DNA of 64,000 bases from Pseudomonadota bacterium (GTDB taxonomy: Bacteria; Pseudomonadota; Gammaproteobacteria; Acidiferrobacterales; UBA6901), in assembly GCA_021785795.1 (NCBI GenBank), contig JAJYEK010000002.1:51903-115902 (forward strand), read 5' to 3'. Under the pieces are notes generated by a model. It saw nothing but the letters and a program-made list of their open reading frames with translations. It was not told the origin of the DNA and did no database searches. Both the position numbers and the translations under genes were made by a program. Of this stretch, positions 34,620 to 43,428 are shown in pieces. How positions within the stretch are numbered: position 1 is the first letter of the stretch; each line of letters starts with the position of its first letter.

Positions 34620-35902
34620 GCGGCCAGTCCCTCAAGCCCTTCTGCCCAGGCCAGCGCCTCGATGTGCGCAACGCTCACTTCATGGGCTTCGACCCCCGCA
34701 ACTTCCATCATAACGGAGAGCGGCATGCGGTCCGGATCTTCGCTGGCCCGGCACAGCCTCAGGAACGGGGCATACGGACCGCAGTCTCTGAGAAGGGCGT
34801 CCTGAACAGCCTGCGGAAGGGTAAGGTTGGCGAGCGAGTCGACCATCGGCATTTCCAGGATCACGTCGAGCAGCGAGAACATCCCGGTCATAAACAGGAA
34901 ATCGTGATCGGATTCCGGCAAATGCCTGCGTCCGAGCAGCTCGAGCATGCGGGCACGCACCAGCGCCGTTTTGTAAACCGCCTGCGGCTGCTCGCTGCGG
35001 CTATGTGACATCAGCAGTAGGCTCACCCAGCGAGCCAGGCGCGCACGCCCCAGCACCACCAAGGCATGCTTGATCGAGTCGACGCGGTGCAGCAGGTTGA
35101 AGCCAACGCAATTGATGTACCGCAGCAGATTGAACGACAGGGCGACATCGTGCCTGAATTCCTGTTCGATCCGTGCGTTTTCCGCCTCGCCAAGGATGAG
35201 GTTGAACAGCTGCATCAGTCGCTGCACCGACGGATCGATGCGGCGCATGCTGAGTGTCTCGGGAGTGGCGAAAAAATATCCCTGATACCCGTCCACACGC
35301 AGGTCGCGGCAGGCGCGCCATTCGTCGCGCGTCTCCACTTTCTCGGCGATGATCGTAACGCCGAGGGCACGCAGTCGCTTCATCTGCTGTGCGCAGCCCT
35401 CAATGCCGAGGGCGCGTACGTCGAGCTTGACGTAGCGGGCGAGCGCAAGCAGCGGCTCGAGTTCCTCCCGATAGACGAAATCGTCTAGGGCTAGGGTATA
35501 ACCTGCAGCACACAGCGCCCGGCAACGCTCCAGGACCGCCGCCTCCGGATTTACATTCTCGAGGATTTCCAGAACGAAGGTATCGCATGGGAGCGCTTCA
35601 ATCACATCGCTTTCGAGCATGGCGGCGGAGACATTGATGAAGGCCCGCCTGCCACCAAGCACCCGTTCGATGCCGAATTGACTGAACGTATTGACGAGCA
35701 GGCGGCTGGTAGCCCGCACTTCATCGTCAATGACTGCCCCGGTTGCGGCTTCCGCGTGACGGAACAGAAGCTCGTAGGCGACCAGCTGTTCTTTGCCGTC
35801 GAGAATAGGCTGACGCCCCAGAAAAACCCGGGGCGGCGTTCCAGCGCCTTGGTCCGTCTCGCTTTTCTGATCCCGACCGGCGGTTCGATTTTTATTGGCC
35901 AT
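34616..35902 (-). CDS. EAL-HDOD signalling protein (YuxH-type)
   Basis: A 428-residue protein with an N-terminal EAL-like domain (about 30-210) and a C-terminal HDOD domain (about 220-410). The EAL half begins FLGRQPILDGKEQLVAYELLFR, the standard YuxH opening in which ELL replaces EAL, and has ALDDFVYREELEPLL and KLDVRALG; several metal ligands of active phosphodiesterases are missing, so it is probably catalytically dead. The HDOD half (FRHDVALSFNLLRYINC, then MLELLGRRH) is a signalling scaffold. Such CdgJ/YuxH proteins affect motility or biofilm formation. ATG 35902 (MANKNRTAG) is the likely start; the open frame extends to 36001. Confidence 0.87.
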   Translation of the reverse strand: MANKNRTAGRDQKSETDQGAGTPPRVFLGRQPILDGKEQLVAYELLFRHAEAATGAVIDDEVRATSRLLVNTFSQFGIERVLGGRRAFINVSAAMLESDVIEALPCDTFVLEILENVNPEAAVLERCRALCAAGYTLALDDFVYREELEPLLALARYVKLDVRALGIEGCAQQMKRLRALGVTIIAEKVETRDEWRACRDLRVDGYQGYFFATPETLSMRRIDPSVQRLMQLFNLILGEAENARIEQEFRHDVALSFNLLRYINCVGFNLLHRVDSIKHALVVLGRARLARWVSLLLMSHSRSEQPQAVYKTALVRARMLELLGRRHLPESDHDFLFMTGMFSLLDVILEMPMVDSLANLTLPQAVQDALLRDCGPYAPFLRLCRASEDPDRMPLSVMMEVAGVEAHEVSVAHIEALAWAEGLEGLAA

Positions 35903-36486
35903 GCACTTGCCGGAAAAAAAAATTACACCTACTGATGAGCCGTGACATTTGGCGCACCGTCCACGCCCCGGAATGCGCAAACCGACCTTTCGAATAGGCA
36001 ATCCCCAACGCTACGTACGGGCCGACTGAATCCCTGCCAGCGTGGACAAGATGTGCAGGAATTGTGCCAAACGGCAGTGTGGTGACCGAAAGAAGGCGTT
36101 ACGGCAGCGGCGCCATATTGACAAGCCGCCGTGGCAGCAGAAGCTGCCGCCCCGGGCATCGACAGGCCTGCCGCCGCGCGGGAGTTGGGTGCGAATCGTC
36201 ACATATCGACAGACCCAAACGTGACCCGGAACCGGTCCGGCCCGAACGGCCCGAACCCGGAGACAGATACCGGAAATTGTCACCCGCCGGCCCGCTTCCG
36301 TCCGCACCGCGTGGGCCGGCTTAGTGCTGGACGGGCGTCCGCGGCTTTGTCCCACACTTCGACTTTGCCCGCTGGGCGGGGAATTCGTCCGGTTCGCCCC
36401 GATGATCCACGCGTTCCCGATCCGGGCAGGCGCACCACGGCAGACGCGCCGTGCTGCGGCAGCACGGACCTGCGTTCCGGTGACGG
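35903..36486. other. Gap between EAL-HDOD and GGDEF-EAL genes: no supported gene
   Basis: About 580 bp. Several GC-rich open frames on both strands look like composition artefacts. The EAL-HDOD promoter presumably lies around 35910-36000. An imperfect GCCGGTCC-type repetition at 36225-36320 is noted but forms no clear hairpin. Confidence 0.4.
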
Positions 36487-38895
36487 TCAGTTCATGCCGG
36501 TCTGGACCTTCCGGTCATCGACGACAGCGCATTGCGGCTTTCCAAAGTAGTACCCCTGCCCCCAGGTTATGCCGATCTCCCGCAATTGCTGCGCTGTCGC
36601 CGCGTCCTCTACCGATTCGGCAACCGTAATGATGCCCAGCTCGTCGGCGAGCGCGGCAATGCTTTGAATGATGCGCAGCATGTTCTTGTTCGAATTGAGG
36701 CTGCGCACCATCCATCCTTCGATCTTGATGAAGCTCACCGGCAGCTCCGCGAGATAGAGAAACGACGAGAAGCCGCTGCCGAAGTCATCGAGCGCGATGC
36801 GGCATCCGAAATCCAGCAGCGGTTGCAGTTCCTCGCGCAGGAGGCGGATATCAAGAAATGCCGGACGCTCCGCGATTTCGAGGACAATGGGACTCGCGCC
36901 ACCGGCACCGGTCTGCGCACATACGGGGAAGACGGACTTGACCTCCTCAAGCAGCTCGACCATGTTCTGCCTCTGGGCAAGGAACTGTGGAGACAGATTC
37001 AGGAAATACGCGCGTCGCGACCCACCGTGAGGACCGTCCGCAAGCCCGGCGCAGCGTGCGATGGCCTGGCGGGTGATCACCGTGTCCACGGAGTGCGCTA
37101 GATTGATGTCTTCCGCTGCGTCGATGAATTCCCCGGCCGTAGCGATCCGGCCGTTCGGCAGCACGATGCGTGCCAGAACTTCTTCGGCCACAGGACGCCC
37201 GGACGCAAGATCGACGATGACCTGGTAGGCCGGCACCACGCGACTATCCAGCAAGGCCTCACGGAGCTGCCCCGTCTTCCAGGCGAGATTGCCGGCGATC
37301 TGTTCCGCGTGCACGACGCGGTCGCGCCCGCCTCTCTTGGCTCCGTACAAGCAATGGTCTGCCTCCGAGAGCATCTGTGCAAGATCGCGCGTCGTCTCAC
37401 GCAGGGCGCTGAGGCCGCCACTTGCGCGAACCGTCATGGGCGCACCGTTGAGTTCGAACACGGCCGCCCGCAACGCGTGGCAGACCCGCTCCGCAGCCGC
37501 ATACGCCCGCACCAGATCAGCATCACGGAACACCATCAGAAACTCTTCACCGCCCCAGCGCGCCACCCAGTCGCCGGCACGCAGGGCACCGCGTAAGGTG
37601 CCGGCACAGTGCTGGAGCACGAAATCCCCGGCATCATGCCCATAGCGGTCATTGATAGCCTTGAAGTGATCGAGATCGAACAGCGCGATCGAGAGCGATG
37701 CGCCGGCGCGGCGGGACGCCGCGAACTCCTCCTTCAGCCGGGATTCCGCGGCACGGCGGTTCGGCAACCCCGTCAGCGCATCGGTCATCGCGAGATTTTG
37801 AAGGGACTCGTTCAGCTGCGAGACCGACAACACCGCCCGCTCGTGCTTCTCGAGCACCTCCTGCTGGCGCGCAATCATCCGGTTGAACGCCTCCTGCAAC
37901 GCCCCGATTTCGTCCGCTCGGTCTACCTCGACCCGCCGGGATGTGTCCGATGAGCGACTGATCTCATCTGCCGCAATCGTCAGGCGCCGGATCGGTTCGA
38001 TGAGCCGCCGGGTCGCCATCCCGATGAGCAGCGCCATCGGAACCGTAAGCACGACGCCGAGCAGGGCGATCTGCTCGAGGGCCATGTGGATCGGCGCGGT
38101 CACCCCTGCCCCGGAAGTGACCACGGCCACCTTCCATCTCAGTGATAGCGGACCTGCAGGCAACCGCACCCGGCTGACCGAATAGGTCTGTCCGCCCAGC
38201 CGCACCCGGCTCTGATCAAGCGCTTGTCGTACGGCCCGCGACGACAGGCCGGGAAACGCGGAAAAAATGGGGACGTCGTCGCTGCGCGCAACCAAAAGAT
38301 GGACGTTGCCGAATGACAGGATCGATTTTACGGCTGTCCATCTATAGACAAGCACCAGGGTGCCGATTCGCATGCGGGGCGCATAGGTAGCGTAGACCGG
38401 AGCGCTGAACGCAACCACCTCCTCGCCGCCGTAGGGGTCCAGGGACTTGTCGATGAAGCGCACACTCCTGCGCTGATCGGGGTACCAGAGCTGCGGCAAG
38501 TGCAGTCCCGAATGCGGAACGGCGGCGCTCGAAGCGACCAAACGACCGGCGCGGTCGAAAGCATAGAGCGTCCCCGGAATCGCATAGTCACGGCTCAACT
38601 GCCGCAGCGCATGACCGACACGCCCGTCTATGTCATCGGTAACGAGGTCGTTCATCTCGTCGAGCCTCGCCCAAGCGCGGACGTTGGTGGCCTGCTGGGC
38701 GAACAGCCGCTGGACGCTCGCGAGCCGCAGCCGCGCACCGTCGATCAACGAACGCACGGCAGCGCTCTGCAGGTGATCACGGACGCGGGTCAGTACGATG
38801 GCCGAGATGCTGAAATAGGTGAGCAGAAAGATGCCCGCGAGGAGCGCGAACGTCCGCACCGCTATCGAGCGACGGAAAACACCGGTCGGGCTCAT
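36487..38895 (-). CDS. Membrane GGDEF-EAL receptor with periplasmic sensor and HAMP
   Basis: An 802-residue bifunctional c-di-GMP protein. Order: TM1 (about 13-37), a periplasmic sensor domain (about 40-265) of CHASE4/dCACHE type, TM2 (about 275-295), HAMP (about 296-350), GGDEF (about 375-530) with catalytic ARWGGEEFLMVF, and EAL (about 545-795). The EAL signature reads EEVLAR, a conservative variant, and DDFGSGFSSFLYL, the loop 6 region, is intact, so phosphodiesterase activity is plausible. ATG 38895 overlaps the stop of the upstream PstS-like gene (ATGA), so both are made together and the small protein may deliver a ligand to the sensor. Confidence 0.9.
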   Translation of the reverse strand: MSPTGVFRRSIAVRTFALLAGIFLLTYFSISAIVLTRVRDHLQSAAVRSLIDGARLRLASVQRLFAQQATNVRAWARLDEMNDLVTDDIDGRVGHALRQLSRDYAIPGTLYAFDRAGRLVASSAAVPHSGLHLPQLWYPDQRRSVRFIDKSLDPYGGEEVVAFSAPVYATYAPRMRIGTLVLVYRWTAVKSILSFGNVHLLVARSDDVPIFSAFPGLSSRAVRQALDQSRVRLGGQTYSVSRVRLPAGPLSLRWKVAVVTSGAGVTAPIHMALEQIALLGVVLTVPMALLIGMATRRLIEPIRRLTIAADEISRSSDTSRRVEVDRADEIGALQEAFNRMIARQQEVLEKHERAVLSVSQLNESLQNLAMTDALTGLPNRRAAESRLKEEFAASRRAGASLSIALFDLDHFKAINDRYGHDAGDFVLQHCAGTLRGALRAGDWVARWGGEEFLMVFRDADLVRAYAAAERVCHALRAAVFELNGAPMTVRASGGLSALRETTRDLAQMLSEADHCLYGAKRGGRDRVVHAEQIAGNLAWKTGQLREALLDSRVVPAYQVIVDLASGRPVAEEVLARIVLPNGRIATAGEFIDAAEDINLAHSVDTVITRQAIARCAGLADGPHGGSRRAYFLNLSPQFLAQRQNMVELLEEVKSVFPVCAQTGAGGASPIVLEIAERPAFLDIRLLREELQPLLDFGCRIALDDFGSGFSSFLYLAELPVSFIKIEGWMVRSLNSNKNMLRIIQSIAALADELGIITVAESVEDAATAQQLREIGITWGQGYYFGKPQCAVVDDRKVQTGMN

Positions 38896-39323
38896 GGCAG
38901 GTGCCTCAGAATCTTGACGCCATGAGGACACGCGGTCGCGACAACATAACCGATTGCACCGGCGACGCGCGCCACGAATGCGCCCACGTCACGGCCAGAA
39001 CCGAGCACGAGCGGCGGATTTTCCCCCTGGAAATGCAGACGCGCCCAGTACCCGGCAAAATCCCGGGGCGGGGCACCGAGAACCAGCCGCGAAAACCGGT
39101 CACGCAGCGCACTCTCGCTATCGCGATTCACTGGCACTATCGGGGTTCCGTCGGGCCATAGCGTCATCTGCATCAGGTAGATCGCTCGCAGGCTGGCTTC
39201 GGATATCGCGCTGACAGGTACCGCAGGGTTGGCGATCACCAGGATCGTTCTGGACTCTGCCGCGCACACGCCCGCCAGCGCAATCCAGATCCACAAACCA
39301 AGCACAAGGCGTGCCATGCGCAC
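38892..39323 (-). CDS. PstS-like periplasmic substrate-binding protein, small
   Basis: A 143-residue secreted protein: signal peptide (VLGLWIWIALAGVCAAE), then ILVIANPAVPVSAISEASLRAIYLMQ, WPDGTPIVPVNRDSESALRD and GAIGYVVATACPHGVKIL. This is the phosphate-ABC-type binding fold reduced to one lobe, found next to sensor kinases and diguanylate cyclases rather than to ABC permeases. It overlaps the GGDEF-EAL gene by ATGA. Likely role: ligand-binding accessory of the sensor, not transport. Sequence upstream is a decayed gene. Confidence 0.8.
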   Translation of the reverse strand: MRMARLVLGLWIWIALAGVCAAESRTILVIANPAVPVSAISEASLRAIYLMQMTLWPDGTPIVPVNRDSESALRDRFSRLVLGAPPRDFAGYWARLHFQGENPPLVLGSGRDVGAFVARVAGAIGYVVATACPHGVKILRHLP

Positions 39324-39344
39324 GTCAGAACAACGCCGCCCAGG

Positions 39345-40377
39345 CGCCGTAGAGTCCGCTGGATGTCACGATCGGGATACCCCGCGCCCCATGTACTCGA
39401 GCTTCCCCGCGGTCGTCGGACTGGAGCGGTAGACCATGCCGGCCGGAGACTTTCTGGCTGATGCGAGATAGTCACGCGCCTGGCAATCTTCGGCCTGCCA
39501 GACCACGAACCAGCGATCAATAATCCGATTTGCCGCCTGCAGGGGAGCGCTGCCCTCACCGTGGCGCATCCGCCCCTCGGCATTTCCGTGGATGCATGTC
39601 TTCTCCGCCTGGAATTGCCGCCACAGCAACCCGGTCACGAATTTGCCGTTGGCGCTGATCCGCATATGGTCACTGTCGCGCGCCCGGGTTGAAGGCATGG
39701 ATACCCCGAATCGCCCGCCAGGAGGTCGCAGATAGCCCAGACCCGGTCCGGCGCCATCTTCCATACTGGCGCGACTGCCGTTCCGCGCTGTTCGAAAATC
39801 GGTCGAGGCCCGGCGGGATGTGCACCTACGCATGAGGTATAGCAGCACCGATGCGCCGGACGGCCGATGCCGCACCGGTAAGGCATTGCGAAAAGGAATA
39901 ACAATAGGCAGTCGGCGGTTGACTCGCCGTCGAGTCGAGGACCGAGGTGTGGGTCAGGTTCCATTTCCCGACCGGGGTCAGCAATTTGCCAGCGCGTACT
40001 GTCATGAGCGGCGAAATCCGGAAGTCATTATACAGACGCTTGACGCACATCTTGGTACCGCCGGCCCCGCGCTGTTCGGAAATTCAAAGTGTCGCGTGAT
40101 CGAGTTCCGCCTCGAAAGACGGGTTAACAACGCAACCGGCATGGTCGGACACCGGCAGGTTCAGGCCGTGGAGATCCAGGACATCCGGCCAATATTGCGG
40201 ATCACCGGCGACGTTGTTGGCCCAGCCGCCGGAGTTGGACGGACCGATGCTCCTGCTCATCTCGGGCACTCCGTCGTGGTCAGACACATGCACGATGCGG
40301 CAAGAAACGGCCATGGCGACGAGCCGAAACCGGGGCATCTGGATCCGGAAATCCAGGCAGAGCCTGGCCCTCGCCAA
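39345..40377 (-). pseudogene. Decayed gene upstream of the PstS-like gene, possibly an outer-membrane barrel
   Basis: Several reverse frames show protein-like stretches that do not join into one gene: SRSIGPSNSGGWANNVAGD and SFEAELDHATL (40084-40377), YNDFRISPLMTVRAGKLLTP then VGKWNLTHTSVLDS (about 39900-40040), and RWFVVWQAEDCQARDYLA (about 39400-39550). RAGKLLTPVGKWN with a Ser/Pro-rich follow-up resembles beta-barrel porins that accompany PstS-like/sensor operons. At least two frameshifts are needed. I am not sure of the identity, and part of the span may be plain non-coding DNA. Confidence 0.35.
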
Positions 40378-40914
40378 CGACTGTCATGGAAATCTGTCCC
40401 CCATTTTACGCGCCGGCTTGACCGGGCGGCAATCTCTCGACGGCATTTCCCTGCCATCTCCTACCTACCGCTCTGGCTGCAGCGAGCCCCATTCGGGTGA
40501 CTGCAACCGGTCCAACATTTTGTACTGGACCACGTTGCACTGACGCTGCGGGTCAACCCGGTGACCGCGACATACTTGAAAACGGATACGAGCACACGCA
40601 CATGCCCGCTGGACGGCACCGAAGGACTTGACTTCAGGATAGGTTAAGCAAAAGCGATGCCAGGCGCGACCGCGAGGCTCTGGCGCCACAGAATCCTGAG
40701 CGAAGCGTGCAGGCCCGGCGGATGATGAGGCGCAATCTCTCGCTGGTGCACCACCGTCGACGCACCATGCCCGGCAAGTTCATTACCTGCCGGGTGAAAA
40801 GCCGCGGCGAAAGCTTCAGGGGTTCTGGGGCATGCCGGCGCCCCCGCGAGATCCGCGTATCGGCTACGACGAATCCGCGCGGGGGTCGCCCGGCAGACAC
40901 ACCGGCTTACTGGC
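40378..40914. other. Gap: no supported gene
   Basis: About 540 bp between the decayed gene and the micro-peptide gene. Open frames on both strands are short and arginine/proline-rich. I saw no tRNA, terminator or known riboswitch pattern. Confidence 0.35.
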
Positions 40915-40998
40915 TCAGCTAGCGGGCAAAGACAGCCACACTGCGACGGAAAGCACCCAGCCGATGATTGCAAACATCACAAGCGACCACGGTACCAT
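40915..40998 (-). CDS. 27-residue single-pass membrane micropeptide
   Basis: A tiny open frame that starts at ATG 40998 behind a perfect GAGGAGGT ribosome-binding site 5 bp away. The product, MVPWSLVMFAIIGWVLSVAV plus WLSLPAS, is a single hydrophobic helix with a tryptophan near each end and a TGA stop. It lies 52 bp downstream of the AmiS-like gene in the same direction, so probably one operon. Micropeptides of this type often stabilise or regulate a partner transporter or oxidase. The strong ribosome-binding site and clean helix are the reasons to call it; no homologue can be checked here. Confidence 0.55.
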   Translation of the reverse strand: MVPWSLVMFAIIGWVLSVAVWLSLPAS

Positions 40999-41050
40999 AA
41001 CGACCTCCTCTTTATCTTTTGTGTGGGGATTGTTGTAGCTGATTCCGCCT

Positions 41051-41815
41051 TCAGAACGGACCCTGGTGCCCCGGCGGCATCGACCACAGCAGTGCCGGCA
41101 CGGCAAACGTATAGACCGCGGCAAAGGTCACGACCCAGCCGAGCAGCTTCTCGTTCATGCGGCCCTGCATGAACAGTCCTGCCAGGTTCATTGCGATGAA
41201 CCACACCAGCGCGATCGTAAAGTGGTAGACCCAGGTTCCACCACCAGGAGCGGGCGCCTTGAGAAAGTACCAGGCATAGGCTCCCGTCAACCAGCCGATG
41301 AAAATCGCCACCGCTCCGAGTTGCTTTTTCGGTACCTGAAAGACCTGCGAGAGCCCGAGCGCGATGAAGAAGAACGAGTACATCCCTGCCAGCCCGGTCA
41401 CAAAGTTGGTGAGAGGTCCGAGCCCTTGGGCCATGATCATGCCGATCAGGAACGGCCACCACATCAGCCCCGCCGTGGCCGTAATGATGCCAACACCGAT
41501 TTCATTGGCGCGCTTGCGTTCGGAATCGAGGTGCATCAGTCCGTTGGCAAGCAGCGCGAAAGAACCGATGTACATGAGCGGGGCAATCCACTTGCCAACC
41601 GACGTCGCGAACACCGGCTTCCCCGGCTTCAGTTCGCTGGCAATGATCCCAAGTTCATGGCCCGCCGTGGCTGCATGCGCAGCGCCCGCCTGGGCTGCGG
41701 CGGTGACGGCGCCGGCATCTCGGGTTACCAGCATCAGCGCACCCGCCGCCAGTGTCGCAAGCGCTCCCGACACCGCCGAAGCGCTGAACATGCTATTGCT
41801 CGAAAAACGTGTCAT
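41051..41815 (-). CDS. Polytopic membrane protein, distantly AmiS/UreI-like
   Basis: A 254-residue protein with an N-terminal hydrophobic segment (ALATLAAGALMLVT), a periplasmic linker of about 40 residues and six further helices: PLMYIGSFALLANGLMHL, GIITATAGLMWWPFLIGM, FVTGLAGMYSFFFIALGL, LGAVAIFIGWLTGAYAWY, YHFTIALVWFIAMNLAGLF and LLGWVVTFAAVYTFAVPALL. The helix plan and the xNGLMHL and GWVVTFxAVYTFAVPA segments recall AmiS/UreI urea/amide channels, but identity is low and no urease or amidase is near. ATG 41815 follows AAAAGAGGAGC. It heads a likely two-gene unit with the micropeptide. A different channel or transporter is possible. Confidence 0.45.
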   Translation of the reverse strand: MTRFSSNSMFSASAVSGALATLAAGALMLVTRDAGAVTAAAQAGAAHAATAGHELGIIASELKPGKPVFATSVGKWIAPLMYIGSFALLANGLMHLDSERKRANEIGVGIITATAGLMWWPFLIGMIMAQGLGPLTNFVTGLAGMYSFFFIALGLSQVFQVPKKQLGAVAIFIGWLTGAYAWYFLKAPAPGGGTWVYHFTIALVWFIAMNLAGLFMQGRMNEKLLGWVVTFAAVYTFAVPALLWSMPPGHQGPF

Positions 41816-42102
41816 TTTTTGCTCCTCTTTTAATCCAGACAGTGGTTGAAACGTTTCGCCATTCGGACAAAAAGGGAAGTGCCATACAAATTACTTTTCT
41901 CCCCATAGACATTCTTACGCTAACGCACATCCGCAGTCTGTACCTATTGACACCGATGAGACTGCATCCAGACGCGTGCAGCGTCTCCCTGTCATTCCGG
42001 GCGCATCGGCGCTCAGGGCGCATGCCGATGAAGCCGGCATGAACTTCCGCAATGGGCATCGGTCTCATGGGCTTTCCCAAACATCTCACAAGGAGCACGA
42101 AT

Positions 42103-43203
42103 ATGACGTTGGCGGGCCACCCTGATCATTTGCCTTCGCATGCCGCACCGAACCCCGCTGCACTCCGCGCAACCCTGGTCGCATGCCTCCTGTGCATCGG
42201 CATGGTCTCCGGGATCGTACCCGCATTCGCCGCCCCGTCGGCGATGCGCCATCATCCCTGGGTCGCTGGCGCGTTTCTGGCGCCCCCGATCGGCCCGGGA
42301 AGCGGGCGCCTCGAGGCCTGGAGCTCCGGCACCGCGCTGACCAAGACAGTACAGTTCGCGGCACCGAAGACGCTGCAGGGCAACAGTTTCTTCGTGGCCT
42401 ATGACGCGCTGCGACACAGTATCTACGTCCCGACCCTGGCGGGACGCACCTACATTGTGGGCAGCCGCGCGTTCAAGCCCGTAGGCAGCTTTGCGAGCAT
42501 CAAGGGCGCACGGGTCGCAGCGGTTTCCCCGGATCACCGGGAGCTGCTGGTTCTCTCGCCCAGACAGACCGCGGCCTATTCGATCGTGGGACACGAACGG
42601 CTGTACGTGCTGCCGTTCGGCGGCAACGCGATTGCTTTTGACGCCCGCACGAACCGTGCCTTCATCGGCGGCAATCCAAGCAACCGGATCACCGAAATTG
42701 ACGTGGCGTCCGGGAAAACGCTGCGGACGCTGCCCGTGGGACATCCGGGCGACATGATCTGGGCCAACGGCAAGTTGTTCTCGGCCGACATGAAAACCGG
42801 CGTCATGACGGTCTTCGATCCGGCCACGAACCGAATCACCCGCATCCGGACACCGGAAGTCGATCCGCACTTCACTTACCAACGCATCCCGCAGGCCACC
42901 GCAGGATTCATGCAGCTCGCCGCCGATCCGGCACATCACCGGGTGTACGCTGCCGGATTCTCCGGCCATATTCTGGCCTTCTCCTCGCACACCCGTCCCC
43001 GCTACCTCGGGGAAGTGGCGGTGCGCGCCAATCCGCACGTCGACAAATTGAGCGGCTTGGCGGTCATCGACCACGGCCGGGATGCGCTCGTGACCGTCGA
43101 GAACCTGAAGACCGCGGTCGTGGTGCGGTTGTCCGACGGAGCTATTAAGCAAACACTGCCGGGAATCGCGAGCAACCGCTGGGTGCGCCTGGCGGCGGAT
43201 TGA
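42103..43203 (+). CDS. Secreted YncE-like beta-propeller protein
   Basis: A 366-residue protein with a signal peptide (TLVACLLCIGMVSGIVPAFA) and a seven-bladed-propeller type body of about 45-residue repeats: YDALRHSIYVPTLAGRTYIV, then FDARTNRAFIGGNPSNRITE, IDVASGKTLRTLPVG, DPAHHRVYAAGFSGHIL and a final blade with DKLSGLAVIDHGRDAL. The blades have the YVTN-like pattern of surface or periplasmic binding proteins such as YncE. ATG 42103 has AAGGAG 9 bp upstream; the earlier ATG at 42052 gives an unsuitable leader. It is divergent from the AmiS-like gene, and a strong hairpin follows the stop. Confidence 0.75.
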   Translation: MTLAGHPDHLPSHAAPNPAALRATLVACLLCIGMVSGIVPAFAAPSAMRHHPWVAGAFLAPPIGPGSGRLEAWSSGTALTKTVQFAAPKTLQGNSFFVAYDALRHSIYVPTLAGRTYIVGSRAFKPVGSFASIKGARVAAVSPDHRELLVLSPRQTAAYSIVGHERLYVLPFGGNAIAFDARTNRAFIGGNPSNRITEIDVASGKTLRTLPVGHPGDMIWANGKLFSADMKTGVMTVFDPATNRITRIRTPEVDPHFTYQRIPQATAGFMQLAADPAHHRVYAAGFSGHILAFSSHTRPRYLGEVAVRANPHVDKLSGLAVIDHGRDALVTVENLKTAVVVRLSDGAIKQTLPGIASNRWVRLAAD

Positions 43204-43211
43204 TTGCGCCA

Positions 43212-43260
43212 CCTCCCCAGGCACGGCTGGCAGGGACGCCGCCCGCCGTGCCTGGGGAGG
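43212..43260 (+). terminator. Hairpin terminator or mRNA-end structure after the propeller gene
   Basis: CCTCCCCAGGCACGG (43212-43226) and CCGTGCCTGGGGAGG (43246-43260) form a perfect 15-bp stem with a 19-base loop, starting 9 bp after the stop codon. No U-run follows (GCAAGTCCCG), so it may be a factor-assisted terminator or an exonuclease barrier rather than a canonical rho-independent terminator. Confidence 0.75.
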
Positions 43261-43428
43261 GCAAGTCCCGACGGACCTGCTACACTCAGCCGGGAAAGCG
43301 GATTCGGCGAACGCTTAAAGCGGGATCGGCGGGCATCTGCACTGTTCGGCGCCTCCGGATCCGGTCCCGTTGACTCTGGCTGGAGTCTCGGAACGCCAGC
43401 AACCCGCACACCATTGAAGGAGATTATT

